A stretch of DNA of 64,000 nucleotides from Canna indica (GCA_034359265.1 CP136898.1:38277501-38341500); one strand, 5' to 3'; shown: positions 10,661 to 23,390, counted from the first letter of the stretch. A program made the numbers and translations. Notes: generated by a model not told the origin, from the letters alone.

Positions 10661-11000
10661 TTATCCAAATTTTGTCTCATCATTGAATGTATCATACCAT
10701 ACTTTTTTAAATCGTGGTCGTCATCATAATCATCATCATCTGCTGTGTAACTACGTTTTCATTTTGTTCCTTCTTTCATACACATGATTATTATTAGGTT
10801 ATCCTCTGTATATAGAAAGTGAAATTTCTTCCATTTCCATTTTACAATCAGCAATTAATGGTAGATTAATGATTTCTGTATGATCTCACTTTGATCACTC
10901 GCAAGAAACTCTGTTAATTTGTCTTTGATCCTATTATTGGTAAGGTAGAAAAATCACTCTCAACTTTTAGTTGAGAAGGGAGTGAGTTGTTGCGGAGGGA
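10661..11000 (+). other. BRI1 3' UTR and 3' flank
   Basis: AT-rich, T-run rich DNA after the TGA, with repeated catcatcat words near 10,720-10,740. There is no perfect AATAAA at a convincing distance; plant poly(A) signals are often degenerate. The transcript end is not defined by sequence. Confidence 0.45.
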
Positions 11001-14000
11001 GAACATCTTCTTTCAATTCTTCTTCCCCCACCATCCATTAGAAAATATAGCGTGCCAGCTTTTGGCTCAAAGTATTGACCTCCAAAGCCCCAAATTAAAA
11101 AAGCAAGCAAATCCCATCCTGCTTTGCTCTCGGGCGGCCAACAGCAAACCTAGCTTTATCAAACCAGGGCCTGCCACTAGGGTCTAATTTGACACACGGG
11201 GCACGTGTGACGCAACAGCTGTGCTTGATGATATCTAATCTTAAATTTAGGTAATCGTTTTGAGGCTTAATCTGGTCAAAGGTTCCTTGGGGCTTTTGTC
11301 ATCTTCCATATATCTTATGTGCATGTCCCACATGATTCTGACGCTCATGCATGATTATGAATGCCATTATATGCTGTGTTAATTATAAAATACTTGTTAT
11401 GCCAGTCTGCCAACAGAGCATGCTTCGTTTACTTTGTTCGGAACTGATGCCCTAACATTTTATTATACACCTCCATGATCAATGCAAACTATTAATGATC
11501 TTTTCTGGATTCCATGCATTTACTATATTTCCCCAATAATAATAATTAGTTAGAAAAATAATGATCCTAATTAACTTGTCTGACAATTAATATTTCTCAA
11601 TTTCTAATTTATTAATTATTTAATTAACTATTTAATTTATCTTTTAATATTTGAATCAATAAAAAATTATCATGAGTTATTTTAAAAAATATTCTATTAA
11701 ATAAATAATATTAAGTTAATAAATTTGATGTTTTTATTAGTTTCATAAAATTTAATTATTATTTTTATCTAATTTTAAAATTCATAAGGAATAATTATAG
11801 ACGAGTCATAGTTCAAGAAAGATTTTTGCTATTTATCCTATTTTTTAAATAAAATTTTGCATCCAATTCAAGAGTAACGAAGTGAATAATTAAGATTCAT
11901 CATCTCCCATTACACTAACCCATAGCCTTATCTCTAGTTTAGTCCATATGCCATATACACGTTGGATCCCTAACATTCATGACAAGTAATTTCGATCGAT
12001 CTTCCTAAGTATTCTTGGGTAGTTATTTTCATCCTACCACAACCTTTTAATAAATAGCACAAGCTAGCTATCATCAAAGTCTCATGTAAGAGAAAAAAAA
12101 TTAATTGGTTCTAACTATTTAGAATCTTTTAATTTTAAGTTATTTCTATTATGTGAGGTTTGAATTAAATCGAAGTGAGAAAATATAAAGTCGGATTAAA
12201 AAAAAAATTAACCAAAAACTAAAAATTTATCTTATTATCCAGCTAGTACCAGAACCAAAATAGTTATTATAAAAAATTTCCTCCAATTTAGGAGGACGAA
12301 TAACAGATCAAACTAAAATATTTTTATCGTGCCTAGCCCGATTTATTGCCTAATTTTGTTTGCCTCCTCGTAACAAAGTGAACTTCACAAATTACATTTG
12401 GAAGTCAAATATAAAATATCAAAAATAATATAGGAGATAGACCAAGGGGCACGAGCCTAAGGAGTAAGTTTTTAGTAACTTAGAGTCAATTTTCATTTGG
12501 AAGGAAAGTAGTGACTAGAAGAAAATGTTTAATTATCATAGCTTCAAGTGGTAAAATCAAATTTGCATTCAAGTATAAGCTGGCATCACTAAAACAAGCA
12601 TCATTGTGTGATCTAACAATAAATCTCATTCCCAATGCAGAATCCGAAAAGAAAATATCACAATTAATTTTAACTAGGCTCAGATGAGGCGTAATCCATT
12701 TAATATAGGATAAATTTTTAATAGAATTATCCTAAGTGAAGGCTAAAATTTTCGACACAAGGCTAAAGAGGATAAGTTGCCTAACCTCTTGAACATGATG
12801 TTCCAAGTTGGATTAAGATGACTTGAAATATATATATATATATATATAGTATTATAGAGAAAAAAAAGTTGGGTTTCAATAAAAGAATTGAAAATATAAA
12901 TTTAGAGAAGAGAAAATGCATGTTAATTGTTTATGTTTTGGTCCCCCAATTATGAATTACGTAGCAAAAAAATTGGCATCAATTCCTTCACGTAATAATT
13001 GTTCCCTCTCCACTATTAATTACGCCTTATCCATGCATCACAAAAGACAAAGGAAAAAATATCAATAAAATAATTTTATCCAGTGCTATCACGTGATCAA
13101 AGCACGTGAGGGAAACTTGCAAGTTGCGTACTACGCACAAACAAAATAACAAATGGGTAAGCTGGGATCCACTTTATTAATTATCAATAAGAGCGCACAC
13201 ACACATTCATATACTTGGCTAATCACCCATGGTGGTTGGTACGAGTGATTCGGTACTTGGTCCCTTAGAATAAGATCTTATATTTGAATTTTGTTAATGG
13301 AGAAAATTATGATTAAAAGAGTTTTTATTTCTTAATGGATTAATATAAAAAAAACTTGTATCGGTCTAATATCTTAGTGGTTATACAAATTTGAGGTTCG
13401 ATCTTTAATTGTAACGTTCTATGCACATATTTTTCACGTCTTTATATGTCTTATGCGTATAATTCTTTTATTTTTATAAATTTTGTAATGATTATCTTAT
13501 AAAATTTATAATAATAATATAATCCTATCATATTTGACTAATTAAACAATTAATACTAATAAATTAGTATAATTATAATTTGAAGGGTTAGCGTGAGAGG
13601 AATCACGGAGGAAGAGGTGATGATATCTATCTACTACTAAATTACTACGCCAAATCCAAGTTTGGAAGGATATTAAGATTTAATTTATCTACTGCTCCAG
13701 ATTGGAGATTTGACAAAGCAAGTGCAGTGCATGTTACCTTGTCCCCTAATCTCTCCATATATTTTTATCTCCATCCTTAACTTCAAGATCAGATTAATTA
13801 ATTAAGAAGCAACTCATTTTTTAAATATATATAGTTCCTCATTTATTACCCTCATGGATGAGCCTATTAACATGTTAAATCATAATTTAATAAAAATGGA
13901 TCTACTGTTGTAAAACATTAATTTTTAAATTTAATTTGGAATTAATTAATTACATGATTGATTATCCCATTTACTTCCTTGAATATCAAATTTGTATCAA

Positions 14001-14230
14001 ATAGGTTTTATCCTCATTTGTCTTAAGGGATTGTTGCGTTGGTTATAGATTGATGATTGAGTATATATGCACGACCGACACCAAAATAAGCAAGAAAACT
14101 TAGGAGGTTTTAGGAGTGTTTGGTTCTATGCAAATGTAAATTATTGCAAAAAATATTTATATACATAAGTAAATGCTCGCGAATAGAACTTACAATCTAC
14201 TGTTTGGTTGGCCACAAATATAAAAGAGAG
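11001..14230. other. AT-rich intergenic DNA
   Basis: No open frame with a recognisable domain on either strand. Isolated G-box cores CACGTG occur at 11,202, 13,090 and 13,103, the last two only 13 bp apart. The 13,225-13,440 stretch has tRNA-promoter-like words (cttagtggttatacaa, gaggttcgatc) that hint at a SINE, without a poly-A tail or TSD that I could fix. Most of the rest looks like old unique or decayed repeat DNA. Confidence 0.5.
12829..12848. repeat. (AT)n microsatellite
   Basis: About ten AT dinucleotides in a row in the intergenic region. Confidence 0.85.
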
Positions 14231-14346
14231 AGGTTGTTGCCGGTCAGAGAGAGATTGTCGTGAGTAAAAAGAAAATTATTGCGAGCAAGAGGAATATTAT
14301 TGTGAGCGAGAGAAAGAAAAATTAATATTGTCACAAGCGAGAGGAG
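14231..14346. repeat. Short GA/TA-rich imperfect tandem repeat
   Basis: Four diverged copies of a ~26-36 bp unit around attattg(c/t)gagc(a/g)agag. No coding potential. Confidence 0.55.
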
Positions 14347-14480
14347 TAGGGATGTCAATGAGGCGGGTTGGGGGACAGATAGTGTTGGCCCCGCACCCGT
14401 TTAGTAAACTTGTATCTCGTACTCGCACCCGCGAAGAGTATCCGTCACACGTCTCCGCGCCGGTAATTGATACCATGTGG
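14347..14480 (+). mobile_element. Possible truncated hAT end
   Basis: Starts TAGGGATGTCAATGAGGC and continues as a GC-rich island in AT-rich DNA with ccgcacccg and ctcgcaccc words. This is typical of the ends of many plant hAT-like elements. The matching right end (cattgacatcccta) is absent within the next 450 bp, so it is either truncated or chance. Confidence 0.35.
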
Positions 14481-14786
14481 ATACCCATTTTAAGTTATTA
14501 TAAAAAATTTTATTTTGTTTTTATAGTATATCATCAATAATTCTCATATATTCAACTCATATTATATATAAAAATGTAATGTACCAAGGAATTGATATAA
14601 TATATAAAAATATAATATATTTAGATAGATGCGCAAATGTAAACTTAGAAAGTCTGTATGTAGGTAACAAAACAACACCACGATAATGTAATTTAGAGAT
14701 AATGAGTTATTCAATTAGATTTAAGAGGGGAAATAGATCAATTAACATGATTTAATTAAAGGAGAGGAGAAGTTCGTGCTTTCATT

Positions 14787-15183
14787 TAGGGGTGAGCGGG
14801 TCCAGGTATTCTATCGTGTTGGAATATGGAATCGGACCATATCCGGAACCACATATTCCGATTTTGATTCTGAGTATCATGTTGGAACCTGTTCATATAC
14901 AGGTTCCAGGGTACAAGTTTCAGGTACCTTATTTTGGAATCTGTAAATGTATAGGTGTACTTTGAAACTTGTAAAATGAACAGGTTCTAGAATACAGGTT
15001 CTGAGTACCGATTTCGATTATGAGTACCCGATATGTTGAATCCGGAATCGGAATCGATTTTAATCGGTTTCTAAGTTTTTATCCCGGACCCTATCCGAAT
15101 TTAATTCAGGTCTATTCAAAACCTACCAAATCAGGTCGATTTTAACTATTTTCGAATCTATTCGGTATTCATGCACATCCCTA
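14787..15183. mobile_element. Non-autonomous hAT-like element, 397 bp
   Basis: The left end TAGGGGTGAGC and the complement of the right end, TAGGGATGTGC, form 11-bp terminal inverted repeats with two mismatches. It is flanked by ctttcatt (14,779-14,786) and ttttcatt (15,184-15,191), an 8-bp TSD with one mismatch, as hAT transposases make. The interior is rich in ggttcc/ggaacc and cggaatcgg words and has no transposase. The class is inferred from TIR and TSD only. Confidence 0.75.
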
Positions 15184-15314
15184 TTTTCATTAGGCACACA
15201 ATAATTTCGTTAATTACTCCGTAATTGTTATAAAAAAAGCATGGTATTAATTGCAACGGGAATAATTGAGGAGGTAGTGGTGAATTACTTTTTACGGTGG
15301 TGCGTACTTGGTCG

Positions 15315-15475
15315 CACGTGCATCTTTATTCGTGTAGTAGTCGCATGGAGATGGATGGATCGCACGTGCAGCGGACACGGTTCTCCATCAAAATCTAGTA
15401 ATTAAGTGGCGCCCACGTGCATGCGTGGGGAGGGGGTCCCACGTGGTTGTCTCCTTGTACCCAATAAAAGGGGAC
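15315..15475 (+). promoter_or_regulatory. G-box cluster with TATA-like motif, no gene attached
   Basis: Four CACGTG cores at 15,315, 15,363, 15,414 and 15,440, followed by caataaaagggg at 15,461-15,472 and a GA-repeat stretch (15,496-15,508). This looks like a light/ABA/bHLH-type promoter and leader. Downstream to 16,085 there is no domain-bearing frame on either strand. It may drive a non-coding RNA, be the relic of a lost gene, or have arisen by chance. Confidence 0.35.
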
Positions 15476-15604
15476 CGAGTTATTGGAATTTGGAGCGAGA
15501 GAGAGAGGTTTTGAAAGTGAAGGCATCTGGTGGATGAGAGAGACAGAGGAGGACTTTTTAGAGATTAGTAGTAGGAGTTGATTTTTAAATGAGAGCCAAC
15601 TCAT

Positions 15605-16090
15605 TACTCATGCATGCACCAAGTTATTATTATTATTTTTTGTGTGTTTTTAATCATTAATTTGGCATCTTCTTCTCCATTTTACACGCGATTTTTAATA
15701 CAAATTCTCCAAGCCCTTCTTAATTAATAAATGATGCCTGATGTTAGTGGCTAATACGTTAATATCACGTACATTTTATATTTTTTAATCAATTTAATTT
15801 TAATTTATTTTTAACAAATATAGTTTGTGTTTGTTGGTTGCTTCCCCTTGAATCCGATTGAAATCAGCTTCGTAACTATGGCTGACTGGGGTTAACACTA
15901 GAAGATGGATTACAGGAGAACATTAGATCTTTTGAAAGAGACTTGCCTGACGAAGTTAGAAAATTATTTTGGAAGACAAAATATAAAATCACACCTCATG
16001 AGATAATTACATGGCAAATTTTTTTTTTATAATATTTTTTTAGAGGAGAGCAAATATAGTTAAATACTAATTTATATATAAACTTGTTCT
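15605..16090. other. AT-rich non-coding DNA
   Basis: A (TTA)n-like run at about 15,625-15,640 and a T-run near 16,020. A GC-richer middle part (15,840-15,960) has no continuous frame. Nothing recognisable. Confidence 0.5.
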
Positions 16091-16719
16091 GTTAATAAGG
16101 AAATACATGAACTTTGATTTCGTTATTCTGTTTAGCACGCATCGTCATTTTTGATGATTTTTGCTGACATGGTCATTAATGGCGACTACGTGGCAAGTTA
16201 CTTTGCCAACGTGACCTATATTTTCACTGGCCGAGTAAAGGTTAACATAAAATTATGAAATTACACATCCCCGAAGCTAATGTTTTTTGAATCGGAGATG
16301 GACAAAATGGTAATTTGCTTGTCGTCTTCAAGTTGGGCGCGCTCGATGCCCTAGTTCTTATTTTACCTACTCGAACACTGCGAAAATATATTTTGCTCAA
16401 TGGTTATAAAGGTTTCCTCTTTTCGCAGTGTTCGAGCAGGTAAAATAAGAACTAGCTAGGGCATCTAGCGCACCCAACTTGAAGATGACAAGCAAATTAC
16501 CATTTTGCCCGTCCCGATTCAAAAAACATTAACTTCGGGGATGGGTAATTTTGTAATTTTATGTTAACCTTTACTCGACCGGTGAAAATATATACCATGT
16601 TGGCAAAGTAACTTGCCACATCGTCGACGTTAATGGCCATGTTAGCAAAAATCGTCAGAAATGACGGTGCGTGCTAAACGGTATAACAGAATCAAAGTTC
16701 ATGTATTTTCTTGCTAACG
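16091..16719. mobile_element. Foldback (long inverted repeat) element
   Basis: Left arm 16,091-16,386 and right arm 16,420-16,719 are near-complementary over ~296-300 bp. Examples are aaatacatgaactttg against caaagttcatgtatttt, and cgaacactgcgaaaa against ttttcgcagtgttcg. The loop is 33 nt. There is no coding sequence. A non-autonomous MULE/foldback element is likely, but I could not fix a TSD. A transcript through it would fold into a ~300-bp hairpin. Confidence 0.85.
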
Positions 16720-16844
16720 AAAAAAATTTATGCTAAAAATGAGAAAAAGTCCAAAGTTCGTATTTTTTTTTGGTATTTACTCTATATAATATATACTAAT
16801 ATATATGTTCAAGGGGAGACCACGGGAGCAATTGCCCCCGCCAA

Positions 16845-17237
16845 TACATTGGCTCCAACTGGTTACAATCTCAAACCTAACTCAAGTCAGCTCAGATGGC
16901 TCCGCCCAAGGGCTCCACCCAGCCAAATAAGGACATCTACGTCCTCCCTTATCACGAGGGACACACCATTACAAATTCATCATCTCCAAGATCAGCCTCG
17001 ACCCATTCTGAGCAAAATCTCTGCGAGATTATCGGACGACATCATTACCTTCACCTGTAATAAATACAGACACGACATGCCACACAACAAGTAACCTAAG
17101 TTCCATATTCTATTACCTCCATCTTGGAGTCTCACTAACTTGAGCGTCGGAGTGTCTTTTGAGACCCCCCCAGTCGGCATTGTACCTAACCAGGAGAGAC
17201 ACCGAGCCGGACTGAACTACTCTGATCCTCAGGCAAG
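16845..17237 (+). mobile_element. 5' LTR of the large Tat-like Gypsy element (5' truncated)
   Basis: Matches the 3' LTR at 44,776-45,194 from about its position 50 to its end (gatcctcaggca). The first ~50 bp are replaced by unrelated DNA (16,800-16,845). The rest of the element resumes at 33,773 with gcaggaacatttggcgccc, because Copia element A sits exactly here. GCAAG at 17,233-17,237 and GCAGG at 33,773-33,777 are the diverged TSD of A. Confidence 0.8.
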
Positions 17238-20200
17238 TGTAGGCCCAAGGGTTGCCCCTATGTCTCGATATCTATTTTGATGATAACAAACATGAAACTA
17301 ATGCATTTGTGGAGTTGTGAGTTCAGGTTGATGGTGCGATACGCGTGCGAACTTCGTTTGGAAAAATACCAAGAAATGTTAAAAATGGCTCCGACGATGA
17401 TTGTAAGACCCGGAAAAGTTTTATAATATAAAAATCTATTTTGGTGCAGCGCGTCGAACCCGGGGGTAGTCGAGTCGAGCCTCAGGATCGCCTCGAGTGA
17501 AAGGTATGACTCGGCTAATGGATCATGAAGTCTATTTGGATAATTAACTTTTCTTTTATGAAATCATACCTTAAATTAAGTTAACTCGAGTCATGTTATG
17601 GGTTGAGTTGGAACCCAAGTCGAGTTTGGATTTAGGTCGAGTTCCAAGTATGACTTTAGTGAGCCTTGAGGCCATCTTTGGAAAGATAGTTGAGGGGATA
17701 AAATCCCCCTTATGGCAGCCGTGCGACTCACCCATTGAGTCGCACAAGGCCACAAGGGAGAAGAGGAGAAGGAGCAAGGAGGTGGATTGAGGGCTTGGAT
17801 CGATCCGAAACTCGCGTCGTCTCCGGAAAATTTCAAGTCGTCGTCACCCGATCCTTGTTTCTTGGCGATCTAGGTGAGTGGTTAATGTTTAAAATGTTTG
17901 GGGGAGGTGGGTGGCCGAACCCTAGATGATAGGTTGAGTTCTCGTAATTTTTCCGACGATCCATGATTTTATCGACATGTGTTCACTGTTTTATGAAGTT
18001 TCTTGTCGGATCTCACTGTTTTATTCATCGATTTGCATGTTCTTGGGGCTGCCGAGTCATGAGAAAAGGGGAAAGGTCATGCCGAAATTTTCCCTGATTC
18101 CCTTGACGGCAAGAAGGTCCTTAGATGACCTTATATCACTATTTTGATGTAGTTCCTTTAAACATCTCGCGTGTTATGAAGTGTGCCCTCTCTAAAGTCC
18201 CTTGAAGTGGCCGAATGAACCTTACCACTCATGGAGGGGGTTCGGCCAAGGGTGAGGGGAAGATTAAGTAGTTCATTGGTATTTAAATTGTATGCGGAAT
18301 TGAAGAGGTAAAGGTATAGCTAGAGTCTCCTCCCTCTTTTACTACCCCAAGGACCTTGGCCAAGCAAGGTCCTCCTTGCTCATGGTTCAGCCAAGGTTAG
18401 GGAGAGGAGGAGAGACTTGCTTTAGATGGAAATTTCATAATTTTAAGGATCACACATAAAGATATGACAATACTTAGGAAGAACACCAAACTTAGCAAGT
18501 GGCTTAATTGATTTTGAATTGTAGAAATGCTAGTTTTGTAACCATACTTAGCATTAGATCCTTAAACTTTGGATGTTGACATTGTTACCATGTTTTGTAT
18601 TTCATACATGTTATTTAAATTCATTACCTACCTTGCCATGCTAGATAGCTGCTCCTTATTGTGCTAATATTCCTAAGGTAGTATAAGAATTGTTATGTAC
18701 AAACATTATGGTAATATATGGTGAATGTTACAATATTTGCATATTTTTCTTTGGATTATACATGCTGCCCTAAATGTTCTCGGATGGTATTCCAAGGTCG
18801 ATTCATGGAAATTCTCACTTAAGATAGTGTAGTAGGATATGTAACATGTAAGACGTCACTAGATGATCATAGCACATTTATGAAAACTTAGTTATGAGAT
18901 GATAACACTTCTATATCTGCTTGTATACTTTTGGAAACTTAGAGCTCGTATGTGCATGTATATTTAAAGGGTGGCATAAACTATTGACCCGGTAGCTAAA
19001 CATAGGCGAGATACAGGCAAAGGCCCGATGTGTGTATATATGGCAACCCTAGGATATTGATTGTGTAATGTGCTTGAGATGGTCTGTCGAGGGGCGAGGA
19101 GGTCGGAGATGACCAATGCCTAGCTCGGCCAGTTGGGTCTAGAGGTGCGCCAGCGGGCCCACTAGGTGCCAGACCCCAGTTGGGTGGGACTAGCTATCCT
19201 TACCCCAGACGGTGTCAGAAGACTAGTGGACCATCCTAGTCGACAGCCCGGGATTGTTTGCTTGCATCTTGAGATGATTTGGCCGATGGCCAGTATGATA
19301 CTACTTGATATGGTAGGGATGGCGGTAGCCGGGATATGATTCGATGAGAAGGCTCGAGGGTCGGATGCCGAAGGCTTGATAAGCCGAGGTAACAGGTTAT
19401 CATGTACAGTTGATGTTGATGGATCCGTTGAGGGTCTGTAGTCGCATTAGAAATAAATTTTACCTCCTTGTACATTCCTTTATTGCCTTATATGATATAT
19501 ATGCATGAACGAGGCTTATATGAAGGTTCATTCGAGCCACTCACTGAGTCCCAAGTGGACTCACAGTTTATTTCTATTTTTGCAGAGCATGAGCAGTAGC
19601 TTGGTGTCGACATGGTGCAGCTAGAGGGCGAAGGCGGTGCCATATCTCATAGCGGTGTCCATGAGTCTTAGACTAGTGCCTAGTTATATTGGTTTTGTTT
19701 CTGCACTGACGGTTGTATTTGAAAAGAATTGTAAAACTTGATATTTGACTATTCGGATTTGATGTTGATGTTTCTATTTGTTTTGAAAAACTTATAAATT
19801 GTGACTTGCAAACTTTTATAAAGTATGTTGAGTTTTCTTTTAGTCGATATGCCTTGGTTTTCTTGATGTTAGTGTAGATAGTAGGCTACAGGGCAGGATG
19901 TAGGCCCTGGTCGATCACACTATCCTCAGTTTGGGTGTGACAATGATCGCGCAAAATCCTAGGATTAGTAATAAAAATTATGTAATATGACTCTAGGAAT
20001 TCATCCTAAACTTGATTGTAATGTTTTTCAAAGTCAAAACTCGAAAACGAAACCCGAAAATGAACACCGCAAGAAGAAATCAACAAAAAATAGGTTTCTA
20101 GGGTCCGACCTCGATGGGCGATCGACGGTTGGTCGATCGGCCCATCAGCCAGCCATCGATCGGAGGAGTCCCAAAATGGACAGTGGACTCCGGTCGATGG

Positions 20201-20962
20201 TCGATTGCTTGCTCGGTCGGCCGCCTTTGATCGATTATCGATCGGGCGACGTCCAACAGGCAGAAAAATGCTCGTTGGGTGCCCTATACGAGTGAGGGGT
20301 TATAAATACCCCTCATAAACACTCACCTAACCTCTCTTACCATTCACTAAGCCTTCAAGATTTCTAAGCCCTCCAAAGTTGATTTCCACGCCCGAGCTTC
20401 GACGATTGATCTTCTATTCAGAGTGTTCTTCACGTACCGACTACGGCTTCAAACCACATCTTTTGAATTGAGGAGTTGGAGGCTTTGAAGGCTAAGAAAG
20501 GAGAACACTAGCTTGGTTCATTCCCTTGCTCCTTTAGATCTTGTTTTCATTGTTGTTAAAGTGTGTTTTTATTGTTAGCTTGTAAGGTGTAAACATCTTA
20601 GGATTTCTTTGTAGATTTGTGTTTTGTCTAAGTGAATAGGTGTTGAGGCTTTCTCAAATGGTTGAGAAGTGAGTCCTCATTATATTCAAAGGGAAACACT
20701 TAGTCTATAGAGAGGTTTGGTTAGAAATCCTTGGTGTGGAGCCAAGGTAGTGGAGTAGGCGGTTGGCTGAACCACTATAGTTAATTATGTTTGCATTGCT
20801 TTGATTACTCGCTTTCATTTGATATCTTCACTTGTCAAAGAATCATAATTAAATGAATATCGATTTGGTTGTGAACGGGTTTGAATTGAAGAGAATTAAA
20901 ATTAAACCTAGTTTTAGCTACACACTATTCAACCCCCTTCTAGTGTGGATATTTGAACAATA
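17238..20962 (+). mobile_element. Element A 5' LTR, interrupted by a solo LTR
   Basis: Starts TGTAGGCCC and ends ...tttgaacaata, where the last two bases should be CA as in the 3' copy. Without the 2.5-kb insertion at 17,402-19,942 and its duplicated target it is about 1.18 kb. It contains a palindrome-rich gatcg block (20,110-20,240) and a TATA box (ttataaatac, 20,299-20,308). The region 20,260-20,962 is ~90% like 33,056-33,772 by eye. Confidence 0.8.
17402..19942 (+). mobile_element. Long Gypsy (Tekay/Del-like) solo LTR, 2,541 bp
   Basis: Begins TGTAAGACCCGG and ends GGGTGTGACA, flanked on both sides by a perfect 5-bp duplication, ATGAT (17,397-17,401 and 19,943-19,947). No gag or pol lies between the ends. 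Related copies are at 35,279-37,297 (-), 40,608-43,340 (-, with PBS) and 56,420-59,154 (+). The LTR nature is shown by the PBS beside the 40.6-kb copy. The Tekay assignment rests on LTR length and end style and is tentative. Short open frames inside are not conserved. Confidence 0.85.
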
Positions 20963-20964
20963 TT

Positions 20965-20976
20965 TGGTATCAGAGC
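20965..20976 (+). other. Primer-binding site of element A
   Basis: TGGTATCAGAGC directly follows the 5' LTR. It is complementary to the 3' end of initiator tRNA-Met, the usual primer of plant Copia elements. Confidence 0.9.
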
Positions 20977-21019
20977 AAGGTCGTAGGATTAGATTTAACC
21001 ATCTAGCCTACAACATAGA

Positions 21020-22119
21020 ATGTCTAGCGAAATCCAACTAGCTCAAGGGTCCTCTACTCATACTCCACCACTCTTCGATGATAACAACTATGCCTATTGG
21101 AAGATAAGAATGAATAGCTTCCTTCAATCACTAGGCATGAATGTATGGAGGATGATTCAAGTAGAGTATAAGCAATCCACTAAGAATATGAATGAGTGAA
21201 ACTCGAAAGAGGTTAGACTCTTTAATGCAAATGCCAAGACTATTAATGCACTATATTGTGGTCTATCTATTAATGAGTTTAATTGTATTTCTACTTGTAA
21301 GTCCGCCTTTGAACTTTGGAATGTCCTAGAGACTACATATGAGGGCACTTCACAAGTTAAGGAATCTAAGATAAACCTTCTTATGCATGATTATGAAATG
21401 TTTAAAATGCTTTTGCTGTATGCTCGTTTCCACAATATTACTAATGACTTATCTAATCTTGGAAAAGACATAAAAGAAGAGGAGATGGTAAAGAAGCTCC
21501 TCCGATCCCTTCCCATAGCTTGGGAGCCAAAGGTAATTGCACTCATGGAAGCCAAGCAATTGGCGACCTTGAAGCTTACCGAGCTCATTAGATCTCTCAT
21601 GACCCATGAGATCCATATGAGGTCACACAAGGACGAAGATGCCCCCAAAAGCAAGACCATTGCTTTAAAAGCATCACTCCGGGTTGAAGAACCTTCATCA
21701 TCCGAAGAAGAAATGGATGACTTTGAAGAAATGATGATGATGGCAAGAAGGTTCATGAACTTCATGAGGGGCGGCATGAGGAGAGGCGAGGGAGGCTACA
21801 CTTGCTACAATTGTAATAAGATCGTGCACCTAAAGAAGGATTGCCCAGTTCCCAGTTCTCAAGATGGCCTCTACCTCCACTCCCTACAAGAAGGACAAGT
21901 ACAAGAAGAAGAAGAAGACAATGATGGCTTCTTAGGATGAGAGTGAATCCTCATCAAGTGAAGAGGAGACCAAAAGCGAGAAGGCAAACCTTTGCCTTAT
22001 AGTAAGTGATAGTGAGGTAAAATTTACTTTTGGTGAGTTTTCTTTTACGCAAGAAGAATTAGAAATTGAATTTGATCAAATGCATGATGAGTTTAATGCA
22101 ATTAGAAAGAAGTTTAAAG
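21020..22119 (+). pseudogene. Copia gag (UBN2 type), element A
   Basis: From the ATG at 21,020 it reads PPLFDDNNYAYWKIRM at the start of the capsid-like UBN2 domain, which runs on through SAFELWNVLETTYEGTSQVK and KKLLRSLPIAWEPKVIALME. Then comes a zinc knuckle, CYNCNKIVHLKKDC. An in-frame TGA at 21,197 and frame changes after 21,937 disable it. The C-terminal acidic part (SEEETKSEKANLCL) is followed by the insertion of element B at 22,120, so the rest of gag-pol is lost. Confidence 0.85.
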
Positions 22120-23375
22120 TGTTGGCCTAAGGTTTTCTACCTTGGTCTTAATCTCGGTTTTGATGATAATAACATGGAACTAATGTTTCATGGAGAATTA
22201 TTTCTCAAGTTCCATATCGATTAACACTCGATGTCCATGATCGAAAATATCAGAGAAATCAGAAAATTGAAAGGACATTGGTCGACACATTCAGATTCGT
22301 CGTGGAAATTTCTAGAAGTTCGATGTGTGCACCGAAGACGCCTTGGACAAGTCTAGAGAACATGTAAAACACCTGGAAAGCTCTCCAAGTTGACGCACGC
22401 TGAAGACCATAACCCGAAAACGAAGAACACAAAGAAAAATCAGCAAAAAACTTGATTTCCCAGGTTTGGTCGCACATTCGGTCGATCGAACTTTGCCCAA
22501 AAGTGGTGGAAGGCTTCGGTCACTCAGTCGGTTGACTGACGATCAACCGACAAGCGATCGATGCCGCGGGGCAGAAAAACACCCGTTGATGAGCCTTGGT
22601 GTTTGGGGGGTTATAAATACTCATCCCAAACTCATTCCTTTGTTGTTGTTGATGATTCTAAGCCTCGAAGAGTCACTCCTTGCATCTCTACAAGCTTTCA
22701 TTGAGCCATCTTTGCAAGAACCCTAGTTTTGATCTCCACTCCTTGATTTAGCCTTCAAGCTTCACCGATTCATCATCTTGAGGCAACAAGAAGACTAGGG
22801 AGTTTCTTTTGGAGCTAAGTATACTTTGGTTTGATATTGCTCAATTAGTTGTTGTATTTTGGTGTTTATTTCATTGTATTTGAACTTGTGTAAACCTAGG
22901 TTGCTAGGTTTGATTGAGTTGGTGGTTGCCTTGGTGTTAAGGCTTAATTATACCAGTGTAAATATAGTTTACTAGGATTAGTGATTGTTGTCCCTTAGGG
23001 TTGAGGTGGAAGAGTGCTCTCCGTAAGAAGGCGGTGACTTCCGAGTGTGGAAGTACCTTAGGCTGTGAGTGTGGCTCTTCGAGTAAAAGTCCTCTTTGTA
23101 AGGGAAACGATATAATCTAGTAAAGCTAAGTTTGGAAATCCTAAGTGGGGTACTTAGGTAGTGAAGTAGGCATTGGGGGCGAACCACTATAAATAATTGT
23201 GTTAGCATTATTTTCTTTGTGTATCGCATTGCTTATATTTATTACTCGCTTCCACATTTAGTCGTTGAATTGTGAATTGCCTAAGTAGTTTAATGAAAAG
23301 ATTAAAACTGGAATTAGACGATAAAATTAGTAAATATACTATTCACCCCACTCTAGTGTGGCCATTTCACCAACA
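22120..23375 (+). mobile_element. Element B 5' LTR
   Basis: TGTTGGCC...CCAACA, 1,256 bp. It carries the gtcgac/gatcg palindrome block (22,480-22,565) and TATA box ttataaatac (22,611-22,620). It matches the copies at 24,758, 28,474/31,855, 45,983, 52,378, 54,342 and 63,014. Confidence 0.9.
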
Positions 23376-23376
23376 T

Positions 23377-23390
23377 TTGGTATCAGAGTG
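23377..23390 (+). other. Primer-binding site of element B
   Basis: TTGGTATCAGAGTG follows the LTR end; complementary to initiator tRNA-Met apart from the last bases. Confidence 0.85.

Noticed and set aside
13225..13440. tRNA-derived SINE
   Set aside because: Box A/B-like words are present, but there is no tail, TSD or second copy, so not listed as an element.
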